64,000 bases of DNA, from positions 27,806,492-27,870,491 of the forward strand of contig OX637402.1 of NCBI GenBank assembly GCA_951799425.1, given 5' to 3'. Origin of the DNA: Ilex aquifolium. Taxonomy: Eukaryota > Streptophyta > Magnoliopsida > Aquifoliales > Aquifoliaceae. The notes under the pieces are model-generated. The model had not been told where the DNA came from, did no database searches, and worked only from the letters and a program-made list of their open reading frames with translations. Position numbers and translations under genes: made by a program. Positions 36,660 through 48,723 of this stretch are shown here, piece after piece (positions within the stretch are counted from its first letter, which is position 1; every line of letters starts with the position of its first letter).

Positions 36660-37142
36660 TGGGATGTGAGTACCTTTTTTAAAACTTATTTGGCTTTAAG
36701 TACCATCTCCAAACTTATCCTCCTTTAAGTCCTCTTTTTCATCAAATAGTTGTCAATAAGTACACATTTTAAAACATTTTCAAATTCTTTCTAAATTGTA
36801 TTCCATAATTACCCCAACCATAAATAGTGCATACTTAATTGAATGTGAGACTTTTAAGATTAGAATGTGAGACTTTCAAGATTCATTTTGATATTTGTGT
36901 ATCATTTGAATTTTAAAATTTCATATATCTTTAGGTGCAACTCTTTGAGTGGGCAAAAATATATATTGTCATCATTTAGATACGTACAATCTACTGTTGT
37001 CACTCTTTACTGACACTGTTTGAGCACTATGAAGGGGGCATTACATGATGCCACTGATTGGACTCTCATTGTCATTATATCGTGTCTCTCTTTGGTGACA
37101 CTGTTTACATGACAATTTATATCGTCTCTCTTTTTCGACTCC

Positions 37143-37199
<57 letters not shown>

Positions 37200-37382
37200 T
37201 TCAAAATTCAAATGATACACAAATATCAAAAGGAATCTTGAAAATCCCACATTCTAATCTTGAAAGTCTCACATTCAATTAGGTATGCACTATTTATGGT
37301 AGGAGTAAAAGGGTTTTTATGACTTTTTTTTAGCACATGTACTTTTATCCCAATTATTTTAAAAGGTGTACTTTTATCCTAT
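36660..37382. mobile_element. Large foldback element around an (AT)n tract
   Basis: The core arm 36817-36927 (CATAAATAGTGCATACTTAA and onward) is repeated in inverse orientation at 37193-37300. The outer ends (GTACCTTTTTTAAAAC near 36672, and TTTTAAAAGGTGTACTTTT near 37358-37376) are also roughly inverted. The loop holds (AT)n at about 37145-37194. There is no coding capacity, and the family is unclear. Confidence 0.55.
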
Positions 37383-37389
37383 TAAGTTT

Positions 37390-38300
37390 TTTGGGAGGTA
37401 CCGGCCTCCCCAAGCCCCTATAAATAAAGACTACCACATGTGAAGAAATGATTATTCTTTTTTCAGTTCTTTCTTTTCTAGTCTTTTGTGTATTTTTATT
37501 ATGACTTGCTAAAAGCCCAATTAAAACTAGAAAATATACTTCCAATGAAATACAATGTTTATTTTTGATCCAATGTTTTTACTGCTTGATTTATTCTTTT
37601 AATTCAGTTCTTGTATTATAGTAAAGTTTTCATAAGATCTAGATAAGTTTTCATAAGATCTTGGTTTATTAATAGGATAAGTTTTCTTTTAAATACATTT
37701 TGATTCATTGTACCACGTATATCAAATGTTTGAGATTTCCCACGAGTCAAATTACTGGTTATTCCATGCTTGAATTAATTAATAAGATTTTCATAAGATA
37801 ATTGATTTGTTATTGACGAGAAATTTAGAGTTTATTTGCTGGAGAGCTTGATTTATCGTAGATTCTGAGCACTGTGAATACTTATAATTTGAATGTGAAT
37901 TCTTAGGTTTATTTAGATAATTTATTGGTTATAACTTTTGATGTTTTTATATTATCACCGCAAAATATTCCAATTGGGATCACACCTCTGCTAATTCCTA
38001 ACTGAGTTCGAAAACTAAATCATAAATAATTGTTGTGTGAATTTGAAAAGATATCTCCAATTCTTTACTATTTCAATTATTGTTTTAATTAATCAATCTA
38101 TGATCTTTTAAACAAACCATTTTCCCAAACAACTTTCGAAACACTTTCTTTTTATTTTTCTTGCGTCTCAAATTTTCACAATTCCCTAAGGATCGATATT
38201 GAACTTCCATAGTTTATTATTACTTTACAACAACCTACAATTTGATTCTGCATTATTTGAGTTGTAGCACCAACTCTTAGAGTAAACTTGGTGTGTATAT
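37390..38300 (+). mobile_element. Possible degraded LTR/leader of a retrotransposon
   Basis: A TATAAATAAAG promoter-like site at about 37419 is followed by a long AT-rich stretch. It ends with TTCCCTAAGGATCGATATTG and AGAGTAAACTTGGTG (about 38182-38295), resembling the end of plant Gypsy LTRs before the primer-binding site. I see no TSD, no protein domains and no second LTR, so this is weak. Confidence 0.3.
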
Positions 38301-40368
38301 ATATATATATGTTTATTAATTTTTTCTTGCCCAATCAATGTGAGATTGGTATCAAATTTCACATTATCTCAATCTCTATTTCCACATTCCAAAAGAATCA
38401 CTACTCCATAAACCCACGAAAAGTTACTCAAAACAATGAGTGAGTTTCATTTAAAATTAAGCTCAAAGTCAACAAAAAATCATTTTTTTGTTCAACAATT
38501 ATAACAATCCAGCACTATGAGGCAAAGTACATCAAGCAGTCTTGTAAGTTGTAGGGTGATAATACAAGATGGCCTTTTATAGTATACGCTGCTGATTGTG
38601 ATTTTTTCTTTTTCTTTTTTTCTTTTTTTGAGAAATTTTACATGGACCAAATCAGTGTCATAGAGTAAGTCTTCAAAGTAAGTCGAAATAGCTTCTTTTT
38701 TTTTTGCCTTTTTATCAGTTTTCTCGAATGCATTCCACGTTTAATGGTGCTAAAAAGAAAGCCATTCCCCAAAAGCAGAACTGTGTGGGGGTTTCAGTTG
38801 TGAGATTTAGATGAGTTTTTTTTTTTTTTTTTTTTGTTACCAGTTTTTTTGTAGGTTGAAAAAGTATGGTAAGATAAATTATACTTTGATCCTTAGATTA
38901 TAAAATCATAACAAATTAAAACTCTCTAATTCAATCTTATATTGTATTTAGTTGTCAAAAACAATATTGTCTTATTTCAAATACTTATACGAATAACACA
39001 CTCTACTCGTACAATTGACCCGATTATAATACCACCTCCAGTTCATACAAACATATTATGTTGTCCACCAAATAGATAAAAACATGAATAACTAGACTAA
39101 ATTGGGCAGTTTTTTTTTATCAATATGTAATTATCACTCTATTATCCTAATTGTAATTCGGTGTGTTACCAAATATAGGATTACAACTTATAATATTTTT
39201 ATCCCATATTTTCTCTGTGTATACTAAATTAACTGGTATTACCTAATTGTTTACACCCAAAAATAGCGAGAGCAAAAAAGTGACATGTAAAAGGGATCCG
39301 ACGGTCACAAGAAAGTCTATGAGAGTCCACTATTAACAGAGCGGTAAGAACAACTCCAACCCAACTCTCCATTTTAGCTACTCAAAATATATTTAAATAT
39401 TATATTAACTATTTTAGAGTTTCATTTTTACAAAATCATTCTAATCACGCCCTCTATTTTAGTTAATTACTCCACCTAACTTTCACTAACTTTTAATAAT
39501 TTAAAGGAAATTGCAACATATATATATATATATACCAAGAGAGAGAGAGAGAGAGAGAGAGAGAATTTAAAGAGCCATTTGGGTGAAATGGGAAATAGAG
39601 AGTAGGTTGGAGAGTTTTTTTAGTGTTTGACTAGCTAAAATAGCTAAAAAATAGGAAATTGAGAATGGGTTGAAATTGTTCTTAGAATAGTTGGAAACAG
39701 CTCAACACACATTCACGTATCTCAAGAGATAAAGTCATGCTCACAAGTAATGGTAAAAAAAAATGGATCGACGATTAAAAACCATTTCTATAAATGTCAA
39801 AAGTCAGGCCACTGAGAAGATATTACACGATCAATCACAAAATAAAAAACTCTACACAGAGTCAGCCTAACTTCTTTACTTGTTTCTTGCTTTTGAGCAA
39901 TTTTACTCTTCTTGTGGTCCATCACTCCGTTGATCTTTTATTGCTTTCATTTAATACTAAGTTCAGTATTTGCTTTGCCTTTCAGATTCAAATTCAGTGT
40001 ACCTATTGCTTTTCTTTCTTATTGTTTGTTTCATAGTGTCGTTTATACATTTCTATTTGGTGAAATTATTTAAAGTTCTTGAACTCCAAGACATAGAAAA
40101 GAACCTAGAGGTAACCTTACGCATTGCTACATTTACCTGAACAATTACGATTTTAAAACCTCACGTTGGATCGAGTAGATAAGGTCGTATATGTTTGGAT
40201 TTTAAGTCGATCTAAACATTGGCATGCTCATAATCCGAAAATACGTCAAACACTAATACAATTCATTTTTTTGACAATACTTTAACCAAATGAGCCCAAG
40301 TGTATTAGCCATCCATAATAAGCTCCAAGACTCGCACATAATTGACTCAAACGTCGAAAAGATTATAA
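38301..40368. other. Intergenic, microsatellites only
   Basis: No gene seen. There are T runs near 38816-38836 and a (TA)n/(GA)n tract at about 39520-39565. A short frame at 39794-40036 has no recognisable features. Confidence 0.5.
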
Positions 40369-40455
40369 CTCAAACCCATAGGCGGAGAGAGGCATGGGCC
40401 AGGGTGGGCAAGTGACCCCCTAAATTTTTTTTTTATTAATTAGGTATATATATTA

Positions 40456-41110
40456 TCTATATAATAAAGTAGTTTGCAATTCAAATCTCAAAAGATAAAC
40501 AAAATGACTTTTGCTATTCGCGGTTGAGATCGCTTTAAATTTTATTTTAAAGTTAATCTAACGGCTAATATTAACACCTTATATTTAATAGGAAAAATAG
40601 GTCCATAAGGGTGTATTTGGAGTGATTTTTTAAAAGTACTTCTAGAAATTATTTTTCATAAGTACTTTAAAAAAATATACAGTGTTTGAAACTGCCCCAC
40701 CACTACCTCTACCACCACCACCCCCACCGCCACTAACCACTACCACCGCCACCGCCACCGCCACCATCGCCGTCGCCCCCCCACCACCGCCTCCACCACC
40801 ACCACCGTCGCCACCACCACCACCACCACCACCACCACCGTCACTACCATTATCGTCACTCAAAACCCACCACCACCATCACCATTCCCACCCACGACTA
40901 TTACCACCACAACGGTCATCGTCTTACCTACCACAACCATCACCGTCTCTCACCATCACCATTGTCGCCCACCACCGCTCACCCCCACTACAATCGATGC
41001 TTAAATTTCTTTATCTCTCATTTATGTTTGCGATTTGATTTTAGGTGTGAATACAAATATGTTGATCTTTTTTTTATTATTTCGTGCATTTAAGCACGGG
41101 AAATAACTAG
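40456..41110 (+). mobile_element. Non-autonomous Helitron with CCN array, copy 3
   Basis: It begins TCTATATAATAAAG after a host A and ends CTAG before a host T. A clear hairpin (CGTGCATTTAAGCACG) lies about 8 bases before the end, the classical Helitron 3' structure. The CCA/CCG array is at about 40695-41000. It is inserted in the left part of the hAT element, so it is younger than that element. Confidence 0.87.
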
Positions 41111-41409
41111 TATATTTATATAATATATTATTTGTGCTCACCCAAAACTAAAGATAAAAATATTAGGCCCACATTATCTACCCAAAAAAATTAAACCCAT
41201 TTAAAACAAAAAAAAATTAAGCCCACCACTATCTAACCAAACCTATTAAAAAATTAAATTTTGGAAAAATTGAAAGGAGGTACACCAAATTGGAGTTAAT
41301 TGTAAAAAAATATATAAAAAAAAATGTAAGGCAAAAAAGTCCTCAATTTTAATACTTATTTGTTTCTAAGTACATTATTTGAAATTTTCATATTTTCTTC
41401 TAACATTTA

Positions 41410-42075
41410 TATTCTCTCTTGATTCATGCGTATTTTTTTTGGAAAGTTGTGCATTAAACATCTTCTAGTTTTATGGGAGAACTTTAATATTCCGTATTTT
41501 TATGTCCTCTTTTGATTCAAGCGTATTTTTTTTTTTGAAAAGTGGTTTTGTTTTCAAATTATATTTAATATACCTTGATTCATGCGTATTTTTTTTTTTG
41601 GAAAGTAGTTTTGTTTTAAAATTATATTAATATCCGAACTCCTTAACAGCGTAATAATAACAGTATAACAATAACAGTGTAACAAGACATTTACACAAAA
41701 TATTGTACTATTACATTTTGTCAAACATATATTTTCATATAATTTCATTCAAAACAGTTCATCTCTATTTTGAATTTGTTATCACATTCACAAAACCACT
41801 CAACAATATTTTTATTACAGTGTATTGTTACACTATCTTTGTTACATTATTACTTAATGAATTTGTTACGTTTTTGTTACAGTGTCAATAATTTTATATT
41901 TCAAATTATATAAAAAAATAATTAACAAATTTTGAGATTCAAACAAAGTGATATATCCTAAAATAAATGAAATATTAAAATTCTCCCATAAAATTAGGAG
42001 ATATTTAATGCATAAATATAATTTGAAAACAAAACCACTTTCCAAAAAAAAAAAACGCATGAATCAAGGTGCATT
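41410..42075. repeat. Rearranged inverted repeat inside the hAT element
   Basis: A block around 41512-41570 (TTGATTCAAGCGTATTTTTT onward) is inverted at 42008-42072. The neighbouring block (TTTTATGGGAGAACTTTAAT, 41471-41490) is also inverted near 41965-41995, but in the other order. Related direct copies start near 41418 and 41576. It is probably a nested MITE that has since rearranged. Confidence 0.5.
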
Positions 42076-42522
42076 AGAGATTTTGAATTAAATGACTCTA
42101 AATTTCTGCACTTAAGATAAATGTCTTATTACAATTTTTAGGAAAAAAAAATTTACAAAATGGACATTTACATCTTTGTATCTCAGCTGGGTATTTTTTT
42201 CCAAAACATTATGTTATGTATACTTTTTTACAATTATGTCTAATTTGGTGTACCAACTTCCAAAGGACCCTTAAATTTTGACTTATCACAATCCACCCAA
42301 AACTATTAAAAAACAAAACTTTTTGCCCACTTGATAGACATCACATAACAAGTAACACCTATCTTTATCTTTTTTTTTTTTTTTCCTCTTTCTCTCTTTC
42401 ACTCACACTCACGCCCACGCAGCCAAAAGAAACACAGAGAGTCCTTAAGTTTTTTGTCTTCCTTGCACCCACTAGGGCCACCACCGATAGGCGACAAACA
42501 AGGCAGCAAATACCAAAAGTAA

Positions 42523-42567
<45 letters not shown>

Positions 42568-43086
42568 ACACACACGCGCACAAATTGCACACAACACACA
42601 CAAAAAATAAATTAATTTTTTATTTTAAAAATTTTAAATTAATTAGTCTTGATAATTTTCTGATTTTTTGTGCATTTTAATTTTTAACCCTAATTTATAT
42701 TTTTGTGCATTTTGTCCTTATTTGAATTTTTATGCATTTTTCTCTAATTTGTTTTTTTGTGCATTTTGCCCTAATTATTTTTTTGATTTGTTATAGCTCG
42801 AATTAGTAATTGGAGATGTCTTGAAAACCTTGAATTGCAGTTATTGAGTGACAATAAAAAATATTTTTTGGTAACTCTCAATCTAAACATATTTTTAATA
42901 CTTTGAATGATATTGCTTGGATTTATTAAAATTATGAATTGGATACTTTTATGCATTTGTACTTGTATTTACTTCCTAATACAATATCTTCTTTAGAATG
43001 CTAGCGATAAAATTAACAAAATAATTTGTTTAATCAATTACAAAAGTGGATGTATAAACCCATTTGAATAATTTTTTAAAACAGTC

Positions 43087-43929
43087 ATTGAGAAGTACTT
43101 GAAGAGAAAGTCTGTGTCAGAGTTATCACCTCCTCCAAACAAAGGTGGTGATTCTTCAAAGAAAAATCATGTAGATATTAATTTGGCGGATCTTCCATCA
43201 GATCCCAAACTACGGCCTCGGATTATAGATTATAATCTTAATGATCTAGACCAAATTCGTAGAGCTTATCTACAAAAGGGTCATTGTCAACCCCACGACC
43301 ATAATTTTCCACAAAAAAGATTTGGTGTTAAATTACGACGGTTTAACAAAGTTTGGTTTTCTCAGTTTGGTAACTGGCTTGAATACAGTGTAGCGAAAGA
43401 TGCAATATTTTGCTTGAGGTATTATCTTTTTAAATCAGATATGAGAGAACAATCTGGTAGTGAAACATTTGTTAGCTCAGACTTTTCAAATTGGAAGAGA
43501 ACAGAGAAGAAGAAATTGGTTCGTTTTGCCCAATTTTATCTGAAAGAATTTTTTCAACTAGAGCTCATGATATTTTTTGATCAGCTAGATAATTATATTA
43601 TTGATATGCGCTTTAGTATTGAGTTTTCAAATTTATTAGAGATTGGAGATCTTACTCAAAAATGGTTGAGACAAAAAAACACGTGGTATATCCATTAGTC
43701 TACTTACTTGTGACATTGACATTGATCTTGTCAGTTGCGACTGCCACATTAGAGATATCATTTTCGGTTATAAAAATTGTGAAAAATCGATAGCATAATC
43801 GAATGAGCGATCAGTGGATGACAAATAACTTGATTGTATACATAGAGAATGACATTTTTTATTGCATTGAGAATGATGTTATCATGCAACGCGTTCAAAA
43901 TATAAAATCACGTCGTGGTCAATTGTAAA
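43087..43929 (+). pseudogene. hAT transposase remnant (zinc-finger MYM-type protein 1-like)
   Basis: The N-terminal part reads EKYLKRKSVSEL, then LNDLDQIRRAYLQKGHCQP and GNWLEYSVAKDAIFCLRYY, as in the TTF-type zinc-finger region of plant hAT transposases. Near 43500 the sequence jumps from FSNWKRTEKKK straight to a C-terminal segment (QLDNYIIDMR), so the catalytic middle is deleted. A frameshift near 43660 leads into the dimerisation region (ATLEISFSVIKIVKN), and a TAG stop follows that. The expected start codon is ATT (43087). It is non-functional as a transposase. Confidence 0.85.
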
Positions 43930-44328
43930 AAACTATAGTTAGTCTCATTTTTTGTAAAGGGGTCTAATTAAAACCTTGTTTTGCAATTTTTTTTTTTTTT
44001 TGTACCCTATGTATATTTGTTTTTGGCTCTTTTGTCAATGAAATTTTAGGTATTATATATAATTTAAAAAATTTATTTGTCTTTAACTTTAATCCTTAAG
44101 AAGACAAATTTTTAAATTTATAATTAGTGTCCCCACATATAAATTTATGGCTCCGCCCCTACTCAAACCACAACAATTTACCTAACCACTATCAATGGTA
44201 TTTTATACAATTTCATTGATTGTGGTTCAACCTCCATCTGTTTTATGCATGAACAAGGATCATTCCCATAAGTAAAGGTTTAAATGTTAATTGTACTTAA
44301 TTAGAGAATTTAATCCATTATGATCGTT

Positions 44329-44408
44329 GGATGTACTTTAAAATTCATAATTAATCTAATAACTGTTTGGATGTACTTTAAAATTCATAATTAATTTAAT
44401 AACTATAA
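44329..44408. repeat. 40-bp tandem duplication
   Basis: GGATGTACTTTAAAATTCAT and the next 20 bases occur twice in direct succession (44329 and 44369) with one or two differences. It lies in otherwise featureless sequence between the hAT and Mutator-like elements. Confidence 0.85.
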
Positions 44409-44559
44409 TAAATTAAATTTTCAAATTAAATTCTGAAATTAGATTCAAGTAGTATTACGTGTAAGAAGAAGGAATCTATTACCAAAGTACCCGCTTTTTT
44501 AAACTTAATTACCAATCTACTGCCGTTTTCAACTTATTTACCAAACTACCGCTGTTTTA

Positions 44560-44654
44560 AAAGCGGATTTGGCAAATCCAACTTCATGGGGAAAGCGAAT
44601 TTGGCAAATCCGACTTCATTTGGAAAGCGGATTTGGCAAATCCGACTTCATAGC
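44560..44654. repeat. Subterminal 32-bp repeats, left
   Basis: Three units of AAAGCGGATTTGGCAAATCC plus about 12 bases. Each contains the odd palindrome CGGATTTGGCAAATCCG, or a one-base variant of it. Five inverted, more diverged units are at the other end, about 45190-45337. Confidence 0.85.
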
Positions 44655-45189
44655 AATAAGAGAACCCAATTCTGATGGTATTTCACCAAAAAAAAAAATT
44701 CCTTACTCTTAAAGAAGGGAAGTCCATATTTTTTTTTATCTTTTTATTTATTTATTCATCTCTACAGTAAGATAGGAAGGAAGTTGATTTTTTATTTCTT
44801 ATATATTTTCCTCCAAAAAATATTATATCACTCAATTATATTATATATTCAATTATTTAATATTTAATTAATTTATAAGTTAACATAATCTTTATTTCAT
44901 ACATTGTCCATATATAATAGTGTATACGTGTTAAAAAAAATTTATCGAGTTATGCATTTTGAAAAAATTTTGATGCTATTTTTTAAAAAATAATATGTAA
45001 AAAATAATTTTAAATGATGTAATTAAAGAAACAAAGAAATAAAAAATTATTATTTAGTATAGTAACTAATAAAGGTGAGTAATTGATTCACAAATAATAG
45101 AATCAGAGAGACCAAACGTATTCAATAAATAGTCAAATACTCTTTTGGCGATCAACACAATTACATATAAGTCAAATTGGCTTGCACCT

Positions 45190-45337
45190 TGGATTTGGCA
45201 AATCTGCTTTCCATATAAAGACGGATTTGATATGTCCGCTTTCCCTATGAAGTCGGATTTACCAAATCCGCTTTCCTCATGAAGTCGTATTTGCCAAATC
45301 CACTTTCCCCATGAAGTCGTATTTGCCAAATCCGCTT
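45190..45337. repeat. Subterminal 32-bp repeats, right (inverted)
   Basis: About five units of CGGATTTACCAAATCCGCTT type, spaced about 32 bases and inverted relative to the left array. They show more substitutions than the left units. Confidence 0.8.
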
Positions 45338-45435
45338 TTAAAACAACGGTAGTTTGGTAAATAAGTTGAAAACGGCAGTAGATTGGTAATTAAGTTTAAA
45401 AAGGCGGGTACTTTGGTAATAGATTCTAAGAAGAG

Positions 45436-47732
45436 GACTATCAGAGTAGCTTCATGCAGTCATAGTGATTAATCTACTGTACTGCATGAGTTCCTACATG
45501 TACGCAAGCATGCGCAGACACAGAGGGAGGGTGGGAACAGGGGCGTAAATGAAGGGAAGACGAGGTGGGTCGGGGCATTTAACAGAAACCGGTGGTGAGA
45601 GTGACGAAGAAAGATGTTTGTAGAAAGCGAGGTGTTTCAATGCTGATCCTTGAACTCTGCATTTAAAGCGAATTCAAGATCAGTTAATGAAGGCAGGTGT
45701 GGGCTTAAACTCTTTCTCTCTCTCTCCGGCCTTGGTTTTTCTCCCTATTTCCCTATGCATCAATTTCAATATTCAACATAACTGAGTTCCTTACAAAAAA
45801 ACCCTCAGATTTGGAAAAATGGTTTAAACCCTACTCAATTGAGTCCATCAGTGAAGATGGGTATGTTGTCGTGTCAAGCAGCTCTGTAACTTACTGAATG
45901 CTGCCTTTCAAAATGCATGTAGTTGCTAGTTGCATAGCTAGAGAACACCCTTATTGACCCAAGCATAACCTGCAAGGCGTCTTAACTCCCCCCCTCATTC
46001 AAAGAAATCTACCCTTTACAGATCTTGCAATTTTAGCACCCTCTTTGTTCAATGCTCGCACTCGGAACAGCAATACTATTAAGGCTTAATTTGAGAATCT
46101 AATTTGAGGGTCTAATGCACTTCAATCATTAAATTAGCGGAAATTCTCACGATTGAAATGGGTTAACTTTCAATCCTACGATTGTAATGTATTAAGTAGA
46201 TACAATACAAGGACTATTATTGTTGCATCATGTGCTGTGTACGTGCATTTATACAGCACCAGTGAAGTTATAACACTCTTATTAGATCAGAAAGGGTATC
46301 AGCGTAGTTTTATGCATGTATATGCAGAGAACAAAGGACCGACTTCAATTCATGATGAATAATGGGAGTTTTGGACATCAAACTTTTTTTTCATAACGCA
46401 CAACTACATGAAGAGACAACGGGATTTGAACCTACGACGTTAAAGTCTAACAGCGAAAACAATAGTCATTAAGCCAACCGCCAACCTTAGACATTAAAGT
46501 TCATTTGAAGACATTTGGTTTGCTTCAGAGAGGGGAAGAGATTTCTAGCTCATAAAAATGTGGTGGTTTTTAATACCTGAGGCCGTTGTGAGCTTTTAAA
46601 GTTTTTGTTGTTCAATGGATGAGTAAATATATAGCTCATGGGACGTGCCACGTGGTTTATTTAATAGCGGAGGGTGTTGAGAGTTTTTAAAGTTGTAGTT
46701 CTTTGAGTAACACAATGGTGGGAGTCGGAGTTATGACATCCATTAAAGATCCATAGGCATTCAGGACCTTCTTCAACTGTACATACACTCCCACTATTAA
46801 ATGACAATTGCACAGCTCTCTCTCTCTCTCTCTCTCTTAACGTCACCGCCTATACAACTACATTTAATAACGTCCAAAGATCCTTGTTTCGGCTTGGCTT
46901 CCTTGACAAAAATAGCGGAGCCAAATAAGCTAAGCCCCAATTACAACCACCTTTTAAAGGCCGAAAACTTGACACAATCGGTTATCTCAACATGAATCAA
47001 CACAAAGTTAACGAAAATAAGTTTAATCTTACAATAGCCAGGTTGGCCCGTCAAAATCACTTAACAAATCATACAACTATTATAGATTTGTCATGAATAA
47101 ATTAAAAATTTTGATATAACACGACTTAATTCATTATCAAATCAATGTCGTCATTCTATATAAATACTTACATTAACTTTTTAGAGCCATTTGTAGTTAT
47201 AGTACTATCCGAGCAAGAGGAAGTACATGATAAAGAGGATGTACGTTTGAATCTTGTCCTCACATTGGGGATTATAAACTTGCATATACTTGACTAAAAA
47301 TCTAACTACACGCAATGAGACTGTTAACGCATAAATTTTTTTTGTGCTGTGCCTTTTTCATAGTTTAAACTACTAGAAAAATTAGTTGGTTAACTCGGAC
47401 ATGTAGGTAATGAAAAAAAATTGTAGGTTAAATCGACATGTAAGAAATGACATGGCTGTCTGTGTTTAGTAGTACTAACTCCGGTTCGATCAGAGATCAG
47501 GTGAGCCAATAGGATATCTATGAGCCGCATAGTGAATATTTGACTGAGCGTTGGTTAGGACTTAACATCCATGCTTTTAAGAACGTCTTGGATCTGTGTA
47601 GTAATTGCAAAGCCAACTTCACTTGAAGAGTACGTCACAGAGAGATGGGCCTTTTAGTTCCACATTTAAAGTTTTGCCCTTTTAGATTCTCCTTTAAGTT
47701 GTTTGCCCTTCCATATAGCTCACTCTCTCTCC
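45436..47732. other. Intergenic, one SINE-like repeat
   Basis: No gene recognised. There are short CT/GA tracts near 45713-45728, 46817-46838 and 47769-47788. Apart from the SINE-like repeat at 46384-46487, I see no structure. Confidence 0.5.
46384..46487 (-). mobile_element. SINE-like tRNA-derived repeat
   Basis: On the minus strand this has a tRNA-like head (GGTTGGCTTAATGACTATTG), a pol III B box (TAGGTTCAAATCCC, about 46421-46434) and an 8-base A tail. Loosely similar sequence on both sides (ACTTTAATGTCTAA and AGTTTGATGTCCAA on the minus strand) may be an old target duplication. It is unlikely to be a functional tRNA gene, since no acceptor stem is seen. Confidence 0.5.
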
Positions 47733-47740
47733 TATATAAT
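47733..47740 (+). promoter_or_regulatory. TATA box of the WW-domain gene
   Basis: TATATAAT lies about 85 bases before the first coding ATG at 47821, in a CT-rich promoter followed by a (GA)n 5' leader. Confidence 0.55.
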
Positions 47741-47820
47741 CACGCATAACATTTTCACCATTTCATATGAGAGAGAGAGAGAGAGAAAGGAGTGGTGATC
47801 ATCTTTGAGTTTGATCACTC

Positions 47821-48723
47821 ATGGTTTCCTGTCTCTCACCCCTTTTACCAACTCGAAGAATTTTAATTCCAGAGGCCGAGGATTCTATGACGAAAAGGAA
47901 ACGGGAGGAGTCACAAGCAGAAGAGGTTTCCGAGAAACCGCAAAAAGCTAAAAGAATGAACTCGGTATTCAACACTGACCTAAACCACGAGACTCCATTA
48001 CCTTTAGAATGGCAGCGATGCCTCGACATCCAGGTATAACTTAAAACCTGATCCCAGTTATGTCCTGTTTTCTCAGGAAACTATTCATATAACTACATGG
48101 TCATGTCCACTTAAGCTAGAGTAATATGGTAGGTTAGTTTAAGACCCTAAAATTCCCTCTTTTTGGTTGCAGTCTGGGAAAATATACTACTATAACACAA
48201 GAACCCACACAAGGTCATCAAGGGATCCAAGGGGAAGTCCAGAGCCGCCAAGTCCAAGTCACATGAGCTTAGACCTTGAGCTAAATCTACCATGTGGGAC
48301 AGGTAAACTTATCAACAGTACCACATATTGTTCCATTTTAATTAACTGGTTTATGCTTGTTATAAACTAACAAGATGGTTAGAAACTTATTTTTTCAACT
48401 TGATTTTGACAGTTGAAAAGAACCATGTTGCCAACAGTCATATGAAGCATAATTCTGGTAGCAGTAGTACCTCAAACGATTCCCTTGATCAGTTCACAAA
48501 CACCAATCGAAATAACAACATGGGAGGCCTTACGCGTTTGCCATCATGGTTAACATTTGATCAAGGCGATCACCAAGAGATGATAACAGCTGTGTGCAAG
48601 AAGTGTCATATGTTGGTGATAATGTGCAAGTCTTCTCCTGCATGTCCAAACTGCAAATTTATGCACCCACTAGACCAAAGCCCTCCAACCTTGTTCAAGC
48701 AAAGGCTGAGTCACTTGTGTTGA
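47821..48723 (+). CDS. CFL1: WW-domain protein, CURLY FLAG LEAF 1-like
   Basis: Exons 47821-48033, 48173-48302 and 48413-48723 (GT-AG) give 217 residues. The N-terminus is basic (MTKRKREES from residue 23), so an internal start at 47887 is possible. A short WW domain follows, with LPLEWQRCLDIQSGKIYYYN spanning the first intron and then SSRDPR; the second tryptophan of classical WW domains is absent, as in this plant family. Next come LELNL, a serine/asparagine-rich linker, and a conserved C-terminal cysteine region (CKKCHMLVIMCKSSPACPNC) that could bind a metal. Family knowledge: CFL1 interacts with an HD-ZIP IV factor and affects cuticle formation and leaf shape. The match rests on motif order recalled from this family, not on a search. 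Confidence 0.82.

Larger units (their letters stand above)
40377..44161 (+). mobile_element. hAT transposon, internally deleted
   Basis: The ends are CATAGGCGGAGAGAGGC and, on the right, GGCTCCGCCCCTA, the GGGGCGGAGCC-type inverted ends of plant hAT elements. They are flanked by a perfect 8-bp target duplication CTCAAACC (40369-40376 and 44162-44169). The inside holds a broken transposase at 43087-43929. Nested in it are a Helitron (40456-41110) and an inverted-repeat block (41410-42075). The element cannot make a working transposase. Confidence 0.88.
44471..45426. mobile_element. Mutator-like non-autonomous element
   Basis: Long inverted ends (GGAATCTATTACCAAAGTAC to about 44560, and the inverse at about 45338-45426) of about 90 bases are extended inwards by inverted arrays of 32-bp units. 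The flanks TAAGAAGAA (44462-44470) and TAAGAAGAG (45427-45435) are a 9-bp target duplication with one change, as expected for Mutator-like elements. The interior has no transposase. The 87-residue frame at its right end is an artefact of the repeats. Confidence 0.82.

Noticed and set aside
45066..45329. An 87-residue frame with repeated GKSDFIGKADIS motifs
   Set aside because: The peptide repeat reflects the 32-bp subterminal repeats of the Mutator-like element, not a protein.
46384..46487. A tRNA gene
   Set aside because: A B box is present but no complete cloverleaf or acceptor stem can be formed; a SINE is the better reading.
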